Of a DNA stretch of 6,255 nt, positions 1 through 6,255 are shown in pieces. Every line of letters begins with the position of its first letter. Within the stretch, counting starts at the first letter, position 1. The notes beneath the pieces are model-generated. The model did not search any database, was not told the origin of the DNA, and was given only the letters and a program-made list of their open reading frames with translations. This stretch comes from an uncultured Bacteroidota bacterium (GTDB lineage: Bacteria; Bacteroidota; Bacteroidia; Chitinophagales; Chitinophagaceae). Position numbers and translations under genes: made by a program. The stretch spans positions 1-6,255 of the forward strand of contig CAILMA010000522.1 of assembly GCA_903835145.1 (NCBI GenBank), in the 5' to 3' direction.

Positions 1-783
1 ACCATTGCATCCGGTCTAAAAGCCAAAAAACACTCGTTACAGCTCTACAAACTTACCGAAAGCAAAATGGGCAAAACATGGTTTTATGGCTTCCAACTTG
101 AGGGTGGCGACTTCCTCGATGAAAAGCAACCCCACAAGAGAAAAATAGAATTTTACGGCAACTCTATAACAGTAGGTTACAGCCTCGAAGACACTACCGG
201 TGACGCTAACGACCCAAAATATTACAATAATTACTACTCCTATGCTTCCATCACCGCCAGACACTACAATGCCAGTTACAACTGCATAGCCAAAAGTGGA
301 ATCGGGTTAATGGTGAGTTGGTTCCCCATCATTATGCCAGAAATGTTTGACCGGCTGGATGCCACAGACTCTACCAGTAAGTGGGATTTTTCACTTTTTA
401 CGCCCGATGTGGTAGTGATAAACTTGCTCCAGAATGACTCCTGGCTGGTTCATAAACCCGACCACCCGCAGTTCAAGGCCCGTTTTGGCACTACCGCACC
501 CGATAGTACCACAATCATTGCTAACTATGCGCAGTTTATCCGTAAACTGCGCTCAAAATACCCGGCAGCCACCATTATTTGTGCCCTTGGCAGCATGGAT
601 GCAACAAAAGCCGGTGCCCCCTGGCCGCGCTACATAGAAAAGGCTGTAGGCTCACTCAACGACAATAAAATCCTGACTTGTTTCTTCCCCTATAAAAACA
701 CCCCGGGGCACCCCAAAAAAAAGGAACAGGCCGCTATGGCCGATCAATTAATCAAGTTCATTGATGCTCACGTGGTGTGGTAG
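1..783 (+). CDS. SGNH/GDSL-type esterase, carbohydrate esterase family 2-like (5' partial)
   Basis: The frame is open to the left edge. The residues before the first ATG (position 67) read as coding, including HSLQLYKLTE, which resembles the end of the N-terminal jelly-roll of CE2 acetyl-xylan/deacetylating esterases. The ATG at 67 is therefore internal and the gene starts upstream. About 260 residues are visible, numbered here from the left edge. The SGNH hydrolase domain starts with EFYGNSIT, whose Ser55 (codon 163-165) is the expected nucleophile. KSGIGL around residue 100 supplies the oxyanion-hole Gly. LLQNDSW (Asn145, Asp146) matches the usual G-x-N-D block with Gln replacing Gly. GHP near the C-terminus supplies His237. 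The residue three before this His, usually Asp, is Thr, which suggests a Ser-His dyad. From the family, it probably removes acetyl groups from plant or microbial polysaccharide outside the cytoplasm. Its signal peptide, if any, is out of view. The SGNH assignment is firm, CE2 is likely, and the exact substrate is unknown. Confidence 0.85.
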   Translation, partial: TIASGLKAKKHSLQLYKLTESKMGKTWFYGFQLEGGDFLDEKQPHKRKIEFYGNSITVGYSLEDTTGDANDPKYYNNYYSYASITARHYNASYNCIAKSGIGLMVSWFPIIMPEMFDRLDATDSTSKWDFSLFTPDVVVINLLQNDSWLVHKPDHPQFKARFGTTAPDSTTIIANYAQFIRKLRSKYPAATIICALGSMDATKAGAPWPRYIEKAVGSLNDNKILTCFFPYKNTPGHPKKKEQAAMADQLIKFIDAHVVW

Positions 784-812
784 CCCTGGGTGGCCTGCCG
801 TTTGAAGGATAA

Positions 813-841
813 TTGTTTATTTTCAACGTTCCAATAAACAA
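813..841. repeat. Perfect 9-bp inverted repeat, possible weak terminator or operator
   Basis: TTGTTTATT (813-821) is matched exactly by its reverse complement AATAAACAA (833-841) across an 11-base loop that itself contains the palindrome AACGTT (825-830). It sits 30 bases after the esterase stop and about 55 bases before the next promoter-like element. The position suits a terminator for the esterase gene, but the stem is AT-rich and no T-run follows on the plus strand, so this is not a canonical intrinsic terminator. It could instead be a binding site for a dimeric regulator. The repeat is seen directly; the function is a guess. Confidence 0.4.
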
Positions 842-895
842 GAAGTAGCATTTAAAATCCCGAAATTTGAAAACCAATTGAAAAACACAATCCAT

Positions 896-903
896 TAACT
901 TAG
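896..903 (+). promoter_or_regulatory. Bacteroidota -7-like promoter element TAACTTAG
   Basis: TAACTTAG differs by one base from the TAnnTTTG -7 consensus of Bacteroidota primary-sigma promoters, and lies 18 bases before the ATG at 922. It would imply transcription starting near 909 and a leader of roughly a dozen bases. A TTG at 878-880 could serve as the -33 element, but the 15-base spacer is shorter than usual. No purine-rich Shine-Dalgarno sequence is present in the leader (ACAATTTACAACC), which is common in this phylum. Confidence 0.4.
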
Positions 904-921
904 CACCAACAATTTACAACC

Positions 922-1587
922 ATGAAAATAAGAGCAATAGTAACCGGCGTAACTGGTATGGTAGGCGAAGGCGTACTGCACGAATGCCTGCTGCACAGCG
1001 ATGTAGAACAGGTGCTGGTAATTACAAGAAAACCTACCGGTATTGTGCACCCAAAATTGAAAGAAATCGTTCACAGCAATTTCTATGATTTATCTGCAAT
1101 TGAACCGCAATTAAAAGGCTACAACGCTTGTTATTTCTGCCTTGGTGTTTCTTCTATAGGTATGAAAGAACCAGAATACACCAAGCTTACTTACGACCTT
1201 ACAATGCACGTCGCCTCCACACTCGCACGACTTAATAGCGATATGACTTTCTGCTATGTTTCTGGCGGAGGAACGGACAGCACGGAGAAAGGAAAAAGCA
1301 TGTGGGCCCGCGTGAAGGGGAAAACAGAAAACGACCTCATGAAATTGCCCTTTAAACAAGCTTTTATGTTCAGGCCCGGCTACATGCACTCAACTCCCGG
1401 GCTTAAAAATACCCTTAAATATTACAAATACGTAAGCTGGATGTATCCGTTCCTAAAAGCCGTTTTGCCCAACTTTGTCTCTACCCTTGCAGATCTTGGA
1501 AGGGCGATGATCTGCGTAACGCTTAAGGGATACAGCAAAAAGATAATCGAAGTAAAAGACCTAAAGGAATTGTCGGCATCACTTTAA
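922..1587 (+). CDS. Atypical SDR / NAD(P)-binding Rossmann-fold protein (epimerase-like)
   Basis: The 221-residue protein opens with a beta strand and the dinucleotide-binding loop GVTGMVG (residues 9-15), followed by VLVITRK, where Arg36 could contact an NADP phosphate. Further Rossmann landmarks are YFCLG (71-75) and YVSGGGTDS (112-120), the end of the strand that normally carries the active-site Ser. RPGYMHS near residue 151 matches the RP-G segment of atypical SDRs. The short length, lacking a large C-terminal substrate domain, resembles the HTATIP2/YbjT-like branch rather than true sugar epimerases. The catalytic YxxxK is changed: Lys132 is preceded at -4 by Trp128 (MWARVKGKTE), so classical oxidoreductase chemistry is doubtful. 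No signal peptide is visible, so it is probably cytosolic. The ATG at 922 gives the Rossmann strand a normal N-terminus. Family is fairly certain; substrate is unknown. Confidence 0.82.
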   Translation: MKIRAIVTGVTGMVGEGVLHECLLHSDVEQVLVITRKPTGIVHPKLKEIVHSNFYDLSAIEPQLKGYNACYFCLGVSSIGMKEPEYTKLTYDLTMHVASTLARLNSDMTFCYVSGGGTDSTEKGKSMWARVKGKTENDLMKLPFKQAFMFRPGYMHSTPGLKNTLKYYKYVSWMYPFLKAVLPNFVSTLADLGRAMICVTLKGYSKKIIEVKDLKELSASL

Positions 1588-1604
1588 GCAACTTATCAAT
1601 TGCA

Positions 1605-1624
1605 TTAAATTTCAAAAAATTTAA
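1605..1624. repeat. AT-only 8-bp inverted repeat after the Rossmann gene
   Basis: TTAAATTT (1605-1612) and AAATTTAA (1617-1624) are perfect reverse complements around a four-base loop, 17 bases after the stop at 1587. The location suits transcription termination, but a stem made only of A-T pairs is weak, and such dyads arise easily in AT-rich spacers. The dyad is recorded as seen; a terminator role is only possible. Confidence 0.25.
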
Positions 1625-1675
1625 AACCTCATTCAATTTCTTTCACTGGACTTACTTTATCCTGACTAAACAGTT

Positions 1676-1683
1676 TATTTTTG
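1676..1683 (+). promoter_or_regulatory. Bacteroidota -7 element TATTTTTG
   Basis: TATTTTTG matches the TAnnTTTG -7 consensus exactly. It ends only six bases before the ATG at 1690, which puts the expected transcription start at or within a few bases of that ATG and implies a leaderless or nearly leaderless message. No good TTG -33 element is seen at the usual distance; the region around 1651-1660 (CTTACTTTAT) is only a loose match. The element overlaps the alternative TTG start codon at 1681, which argues against using that start. Confidence 0.45.
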
Positions 1684-1689
1684 TGGCTT

Positions 1690-2238
1690 ATGGATTCATC
1701 AGCAGTATTATTAGACATTCTTAAATATACCATACCGGCAATCATAGTGCTTATTGCTACATCACTGATTGTAAACCGTTTTCTTATTTCGCAAACACAG
1801 CGCAAGCAAATGGCCATTTTTCAGGAAGTGCAGGATACCACTTTACGCCTTCGGTTGCAGGCATATGAGCGCCTCGTTATTTTTGTTGAGCGTATTGGCC
1901 CTCGCCAGTTGTTGCCACGCGTTTACAACGCTGAAATGACAGTAATGGAGCTGCGTCAGGTGCTCACCCACAGCATCTTAACCGAATACGAATACAACCT
2001 CTCTCAGCAGATCTACGTCTCTAAAAACGTTTGGGAAACCATCAAAAACGTAAAAGAACAAGAAATAACAATGGCCAATCAGATAGCCAAAAAACTGGAC
2101 CCAAACGCTCCCGCAAAAGAGCTATATACGCTCGTGCTGGACTATATCCTAAAAGCTGAGACTGAAACGCCTGTTGATGTAGCATTGGCTATCATAAACG
2201 AAGAAGTGAAAAAGGTAATGGCTTACGGCAGCTATTAA
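1690..2238 (+). CDS. Membrane-anchored protein of unknown function (Bacteroidota-type)
   Basis: The protein has 182 residues from the ATG at 1690. An in-frame TTG at 1681 would add three residues, but it lies inside the promoter-like element, so the ATG is preferred. One hydrophobic segment spans roughly residues 9-29 (ILKYTIPAIIVLIATSLIV), followed by a basic stretch with Gln, Arg and Lys. This predicts a single N-terminal anchor with the remainder in the cytoplasm. The soluble part is charged and probably mostly helical, with LRLQAYERLVIFVERIGP (around 50-67) and EYEYNLSQQIYVS (around 97-109) as its most distinctive segments. No catalytic motif is visible. I recall similar hypothetical proteins across Bacteroidota, possibly filed as DUF7935, but that number is from memory. 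It lies upstream of the mutase gene on the same strand, 130 bases away, which does not establish a functional link. Confidence 0.8.
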   Translation: MDSSAVLLDILKYTIPAIIVLIATSLIVNRFLISQTQRKQMAIFQEVQDTTLRLRLQAYERLVIFVERIGPRQLLPRVYNAEMTVMELRQVLTHSILTEYEYNLSQQIYVSKNVWETIKNVKEQEITMANQIAKKLDPNAPAKELYTLVLDYILKAETETPVDVALAIINEEVKKVMAYGSY

Positions 2239-2261
2239 TTTCGCCATGCAAATTGAATGTC

Positions 2262-2315
2262 ATGCCACCCCTTATGCAGCTCGCCGAGAGGGGGTCTGGG
2301 GCAGAGGACACCAGC
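2262..2315. repeat. G-rich intergenic segment, possible dispersed palindromic repeat
   Basis: The spacer before the mutase gene contains a GC-rich block unlike the AT-rich DNA around it. CCCCT (2268-2272) can pair with AGGGG (2289-2293), and inside it CTC (2280-2282) with GAG (2286-2288), leaving a seven-base bulge on the left arm. The following GGGGTCTGGGGCAGAGG resembles, from memory, short GAGAGGGG-x-GGGG-GAGG elements scattered between genes in many Bacteroidota genomes. Only one copy is present in the window, so repeat status cannot be shown here. No gene is evident in this spacer. Confidence 0.35.
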
Positions 2316-2368
2316 GGCGTGATACCCAATCACTAAAAAGAAAGTAATTACACACTAATAATAGATTC

Positions 2369-3922
2369 GTGGAAAAGAAAATTGTTTTGTTAGATTCAGG
2401 TATTGAAGTAAAACCTTTGTATTGCGAGCCGGTGAAAATGGATGAAATGCCCGGCCTATTTCCTTTCACAAGGGGCGTACACAGCGCTATGTATCGCGAT
2501 AAGCTTTGGACCATGCGCCAGTATGCCGGGTTCAGCACAGCCGAAGAATCGAACAAACGTTATCACTTTTTGCTCGGTCAGGGTGTGAGTGGCCTCTCTA
2601 TCGCATTCGACCTTCCCACCCAAATCGGCTACGACTCTGACCACCCAATGTCAGAAGGCGAAGTAGGTAAGGTGGGTGTGGCTATCGACTCGCTGGAGGA
2701 TATGGAAATCCTGTTTAAAGACATCAAGCTTAGCGATGTTTCTACTTCAATGACCATTAATGCTACGGGTTTCATCTTGCTTGCACTATATATTGCGCTT
2801 GCCCGTAAACAGGGTGCCGACGTAAAAAAAATCAGCGGAACAATTCAAAACGACATTTTAAAAGAATACGCTGCAAGGGGTACCTACATTTACCCACCCG
2901 CACCTTCTATGCGGCTCATTACTGATATCTTCGAGTATTGCAGCAAGGAAGTACCAAAGTGGAACACCATTTCAATATCAGGCTATCACATCCGTGAGGC
3001 CGGCTCCAACGCTGTGCAGGAGCTCGCGTTTACGCTTGCAAATGGCAAAGCATACCTCGAGGCTGCAATAGCTAAGGGATTGGATATCAATGTTTTTGCT
3101 CAGCGTTTGTCTTTCTTTTTCAATGCCCACAACAACATCTTTGAAGAAGTCGCAAAATTCAGAGCTGCGCGGCGCATATGGGCAAACATCACAAAGTCGC
3201 TCGGCGCAACTGACGCCAAAGCTCAGATGCTTCGTTTCCACACCCAAACCGGCGGCAGTACGCTCACTGCGCAACAACCTAAAAACAATATAGTTCGTGT
3301 TGCCCTTCAGGGCCTTTCTGCGGTGCTGGGGGGCACCCAAAGCCTGCACACCAACGGATACGACGAAGCACTATCGCTACCAACAGAAGAGGCTGCATCT
3401 ATCGCACTGCGCACTCAGCAGATACTGGCCTACGAAAGTGGTGCAACTGATACCGTTGACCCGCTGGTCGGTTCGTACTTCGTAGAAGCCCTTACCAACG
3501 AAATCGAGGCTGCGGCACTGGCACTCATAACTAAAATAGATGGGATGGGCGGCGCTGTAAAAGCTATCGAAAACCGGTTCATGCAAGATGAGATTGCCCG
3601 CTCTGCATATGCCTACAACAAGGCTATTGAAGATGGCAGCAAGGTAATAGTTGGCGTGAATAAATTTACCGCAAAGGAAAAGAACGATACTCCGCTGCTG
3701 AAAATTGACGATTCTATTCGCCTCGTGCAAACAGAAAAACTCAAAAAACTAAGGGCGTCACGCGACAACGTAAAAGCAACCGAATGCCTTGCCACCATTA
3801 AAGCCAAGGCGCTGACCAACGAAAACCTTATGCCGTTCGTAATAGACGCTGTAGAGCGTATGTGTACGCTGGGTGAGATTTCTGATGCGCTACGTGAAGT
3901 TTGGGGCGAATACCGCGGGTAA
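2369..3922 (+). CDS. Methylmalonyl-CoA mutase-family catalytic subunit without B12-binding domain
   Basis: This 517-residue protein is the substrate-binding TIM-barrel half of a B12-dependent acyl-CoA mutase, which interconverts carbon skeletons such as (R)-methylmalonyl-CoA and succinyl-CoA by a radical mechanism. Landmarks in order are FPFTRG (31-36), [10 protein letters not shown] (47-56), AFDLPTQ (79-85), GYDSDHP (87-93), [11 protein letters not shown] (102-112), [10 protein letters not shown] (157-166), TYIYPP (172-177), SISGYH (202-207), QSLHTN (324-329) and a closing LREVWGEYR. Tyr52, Arg170, Tyr206 and His207 fall at the same spacings as Tyr89, Arg207, Tyr243 and His244 of Propionibacterium mutase; isobutyryl-CoA mutases have Phe and Gln at the first two. 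A carboxylated substrate is therefore favoured. The chain ends where the linker and cobalamin domain (DxHxxG) would follow, so a separate B12-binding subunit is required. The GTG start is chosen because an in-frame stop at 2345-2347 leaves no ATG upstream, while the residues before the next ATG (2438) look like genuine family sequence. No Shine-Dalgarno or clear promoter is seen. Confidence 0.93.
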   Translation: MEKKIVLLDSGIEVKPLYCEPVKMDEMPGLFPFTRGVHSAMYRDKLWTMRQYAGFSTAEESNKRYHFLLGQGVSGLSIAFDLPTQIGYDSDHPMSEGEVGKVGVAIDSLEDMEILFKDIKLSDVSTSMTINATGFILLALYIALARKQGADVKKISGTIQNDILKEYAARGTYIYPPAPSMRLITDIFEYCSKEVPKWNTISISGYHIREAGSNAVQELAFTLANGKAYLEAAIAKGLDINVFAQRLSFFFNAHNNIFEEVAKFRAARRIWANITKSLGATDAKAQMLRFHTQTGGSTLTAQQPKNNIVRVALQGLSAVLGGTQSLHTNGYDEALSLPTEEAASIALRTQQILAYESGATDTVDPLVGSYFVEALTNEIEAAALALITKIDGMGGAVKAIENRFMQDEIARSAYAYNKAIEDGSKVIVGVNKFTAKEKNDTPLLKIDDSIRLVQTEKLKKLRASRDNVKATECLATIKAKALTNENLMPFVIDAVERMCTLGEISDALREVWGEYRG

Positions 3923-6255
3923 TTAAAATTTAAAATTGTAAGTAACACTCGGCAGGAAGGGAAGTATGTAAACTTCATAAACCTTTGCTGTAATACCTGT
4001 TTGCGCAGTACCCTGTATATCCACATACATGAAGTAGGGGTTCTTGTGGTTATACAAGTTGTATATCGAAAAATTCCAGCTTCCTTCAAACCTGCGCTTC
4101 CTTGCATGCTGTGGTGTGTACGTAGCCGAGATATCCAGCCTTTGGTAAGAAGGCATTCTATAGGCGTTTACCTTACTAAACTGCTCTACCAGGTTGTTAT
4201 CAACAAAGTAGTAGGATGTAGGCAACGTTATAGCATTGCCCGTCGCATAAATAAACACCGATGAGAAGGACCATTTCTTGCTGAGTTGGTAAGTACCCAC
4301 CATCGAAACGTCATGCCTTCTGTCATACTTTGCAGGGAAAGGATCGCCATTATTCAGCTGTGGAAATTGAAGGTAGGTCCACGCAAGGGTGTAACCAAGC
4401 CACCCTGTAAATTTGCCCTGCGTTTTATTGATAAAAAATTCTGCACCATATGCCGTTCCATTCCCGAACACATAAGACTGTTCCGGGTCTTGTATAGAAT
4501 TAGGTACATAGCCATCCTTATACTGCACCTGATTCTTCATTTCCTTGTAGTAAAGCTCAACAGATGTTTCCAGCTTATTATCCAGGAAATTCCTGAAATA
4601 CCCTGTCGAATATTGCCATGCCGTCTGCGGCTTTACAATATAGGTACTGGGCACCCAAACGTCAGTTGGCAATGTCGTGCCATTATTCGACACAAGATGA
4701 AGGTATTGGTACGTTTTTGCAACACTACCCTTCACAGAAGAATTGTCGTTGATCTGATACCGCAGGTTGAGGCGTGGCTCAAGCCCATCGTAAGCTTTTA
4801 CCAGCTTACCGGAGCCATAGCTTGTGCTGTCCAGCCGATGCCCATTTGCATCCAGATCATAGGCCGTATATGGCCCTACTTGCCCAAACCACGTGTACCG
4901 AACACCTGCATTCACCTTAAATTTCGGCGTCAGGTCAAATTCATCAAGCACATATCCTGCCACTTCATGCGCATATTTTATCAGCGCATTATTGGGGTTT
5001 AAAACCAGCGAATCTGCATTGCCCGACACCTGATTAGGTATGAACTTATGGTGGGTATAGGAGAGCCCGGCTTTAATATGGTGCTTATAAGAAGTATAAT
5101 AATCGAGGTCCGTCTTCGCATTATAATCAACAATACCCGATGCTATTTTTATCCCAAAATCCGTACCGGTACCCGCACCCTGATTGAAGCTGGAAGAAAA
5201 ATTATAGCTACTGTAAACTGCGGTCGTATTTAAAAACAAACGGTCATTAAATTGATGGTTCCAGCGGAGTGTCGCTGTGGTATTTCCCCAGGGTATTTTC
5301 GCCGCAAACCTGCCCTGCGGGCTCTCATACTTGAACTGATCGAGCCCTGTATAACCACTCAGGTACACCCTATCCCGCTTGCCCAGCATGTAGTTGGCCT
5401 TCAGGTTCAGATCGTAGAAATAATATCCGCTGTTTTTTAATTGCGATACAAAGGGCCGCGCGAGCACATCAACATAGGTTCGGCGCCCGGCAAGCATGAA
5501 AGATCCCTTGTTCTTCTTTATCGGTCCCTGCACGGTGAATCGTGATGCAATCAGCCCTATTCCCCCATCCACATGAAATTCCTTGTTGTTACCCTCCTTC
5601 ATGGTCACATCCACAACCGATGAAAGCCGGCTGCCATAGTTGGCTGGTGCCCCACCCTTTATAAGCGTCACATCCTTTATCGCATCAGAATTAGAAATAG
5701 AAAAGAAACCAAACAGATGGCCTGTATTGTATATCACCGCGTCATCAAGCAACACAAGATTCTGATCAGGCCCGCCTCCGCGCACATAAAAACCCGAATT
5801 ACCATCCCCTGCCGAAAGCACACCAGGCAATAGCTGTATTGTTTTCAGAATATCAACCTCCCCAAAAATCACCGGTAAATTCTTTATCTGAGACATCGAG
5901 AGCTTTATCGTCCCCATTTCGGTATTCTTCACATTCGCATCCTTTCGTGCCGCCGTCACTTCCACCTCCTTCATCACCGTCGATGATACCATTTCTGCGG
6001 TAAACTCCTTGTTCGACGTCAAATCAATGGTCTTGGTAATGGCCGCATAACCCACATAAGAAAAAACAACCGTATAAGTACCCTTGGGCACAGAAACCGA
6101 ATAAAACCCATAGGTGTTCGTTTGCCCGCCCACATCAGCACCCTTCACATATACAGTACCTGAAAGCAGCGACTCCCCCGTCGCAGAATCACGCATGTAT
6201 CCGCTCAACGTCACTTTCTGAGCCAGAGTAAACACCGGAATAAAAAGAAATAAAA
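3923..6255 (-). CDS. TonB-dependent outer-membrane receptor with carboxypeptidase-regulatory-like domain (5' partial)
   Basis: It is predicted to import an unidentified ligand across the outer membrane using TonB energy. The frame runs off the right edge. The first start-like codon in view, GTG at 6235, is not the true start because the residues before it (LFLFIPV) continue the hydrophobic core of a signal peptide, with likely cleavage at TLA|QK. Counting from that GTG, residues 7-82 form a carboxypeptidase-regulatory-like beta-sandwich (SGYMRDSATGESL, TNTYGFYSVSVPKGTY, SYVGY). EVEVTA (90-95) is TonB-box-like. The plug spans roughly 105-225, with LPVIFGEVDILKTIQLLPGV, YVRGGGPDQN and YGSRLSSVVDV. 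A 22-strand barrel would occupy the rest, ending in SVTYNFKF with a C-terminal Phe as expected for barrel assembly. The barrel is uninterrupted and of normal length. There is no SusD-like gene beside it. As I recall, receptors with this plug signature often have a DUF4249 lipoprotein gene downstream; here the convergent mutase gene follows instead. The ligand is unknown. Confidence 0.93.
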   Translation of the reverse strand, partial: LFLFIPVFTLAQKVTLSGYMRDSATGESLLSGTVYVKGADVGGQTNTYGFYSVSVPKGTYTVVFSYVGYAAITKTIDLTSNKEFTAEMVSSTVMKEVEVTAARKDANVKNTEMGTIKLSMSQIKNLPVIFGEVDILKTIQLLPGVLSAGDGNSGFYVRGGGPDQNLVLLDDAVIYNTGHLFGFFSISNSDAIKDVTLIKGGAPANYGSRLSSVVDVTMKEGNNKEFHVDGGIGLIASRFTVQGPIKKNKGSFMLAGRRTYVDVLARPFVSQLKNSGYYFYDLNLKANYMLGKRDRVYLSGYTGLDQFKYESPQGRFAAKIPWGNTTATLRWNHQFNDRLFLNTTAVYSSYNFSSSFNQGAGTGTDFGIKIASGIVDYNAKTDLDYYTSYKHHIKAGLSYTHHKFIPNQVSGNADSLVLNPNNALIKYAHEVAGYVLDEFDLTPKFKVNAGVRYTWFGQVGPYTAYDLDANGHRLDSTSYGSGKLVKAYDGLEPRLNLRYQINDNSSVKGSVAKTYQYLHLVSNNGTTLPTDVWVPSTYIVKPQTAWQYSTGYFRNFLDNKLETSVELYYKEMKNQVQYKDGYVPNSIQDPEQSYVFGNGTAYGAEFFINKTQGKFTGWLGYTLAWTYLQFPQLNNGDPFPAKYDRRHDVSMVGTYQLSKKWSFSSVFIYATGNAITLPTSYYFVDNNLVEQFSKVNAYRMPSYQRLDISATYTPQHARKRRFEGSWNFSIYNLYNHKNPYFMYVDIQGTAQTGITAKVYEVYILPFLPSVTYNFKF

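Noticed and set aside
2362..2369. TAGATTCG as a possible -7 element for the mutase gene
   Set aside because: It is one base off the consensus, but it overlaps the GTG start and would put transcription inside the coding region. No -33 element is seen upstream.
2438..2440. ATG at mutase codon 24 as an alternative start
   Set aside because: It would discard codons 10-18 (SGIEVKPLY), which look like normal family N-terminal sequence. The GTG at 2369 is the better start, although no ribosome-binding site confirms it.
2272..2556. Minus-strand open frame of 94 codons across the spacer and the mutase start
   Set aside because: Most of it is antisense to the mutase N-terminus, and the rest covers the G-rich intergenic block. 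No family is recognisable.
2978..3349. Minus-strand open frame of 123 codons within the mutase gene
   Set aside because: It is antisense to the conserved mutase barrel, with no promoter signal or protein-like features.
3613..4107. Minus-strand open frame of 164 codons across the convergent junction
   Set aside because: It overlaps two well-supported genes, the mutase on the other strand and the receptor in another frame. It has no recognisable motif.
4286..5002. Plus-strand open frame of 238 codons inside the receptor gene
   Set aside because: It is fully antisense to a clear TonB-dependent receptor barrel. Its translation is rich in Ile, Arg, His and Cys without domain features, as expected for a shadow frame.
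1..6255. Search for a defence island, mobile element, CRISPR array, tRNA/rRNA or riboswitch
   Set aside because: No transposase, integrase, repeat-spacer array, cloverleaf or conserved RNA element was recognised. The spacers are about 90-140 bases long and contain only the promoter-like elements and dyads listed.

Overview
The window looks like ordinary chromosomal DNA from a member of the Bacteroidota, probably near the Chitinophagaceae. The evidence is a large TonB-dependent receptor with an N-terminal carboxypeptidase-regulatory-like domain, an uncharacterised membrane-anchored protein of a type I know only from this phylum, TAnnTTTG-like promoter elements directly before genes, and little Shine-Dalgarno signal. 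The family-level placement is inference.

Layout from left to right. Positions 1-783 (+) hold the 3' part of a two-domain SGNH/GDSL esterase of the carbohydrate esterase 2 type; its start lies outside the window. Positions 922-1587 (+) encode a small atypical Rossmann-fold NAD(P)-binding protein. Positions 1690-2238 (+) encode a membrane-anchored protein of unknown function. Positions 2369-3922 (+) encode the catalytic barrel subunit of a B12-dependent acyl-CoA mutase. It has the methylmalonyl-CoA-type active-site residues but no cobalamin-binding domain. Positions 3923-6255 (-) hold a TonB-dependent outer-membrane receptor whose start lies beyond the right edge. The mutase and receptor genes converge with their stop codons directly abutting.

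The genes do not form an obvious single pathway. The esterase and receptor fit the exported polysaccharide and nutrient-uptake lifestyle of the phylum, and the mutase fits propionate/succinate or branched acyl-CoA metabolism. Each plus-strand gene is separated from the next by about 90-140 bases, two of them with a promoter-like element of their own, so they are probably mostly separate transcription units. I found no mobile element, CRISPR array, RNA gene or defence system. The points most worth a second look are the stand-alone mutase subunit, the zero-gap convergent junction, the promoter element that almost touches a start codon, and a G-rich intergenic segment that may be a dispersed repeat.
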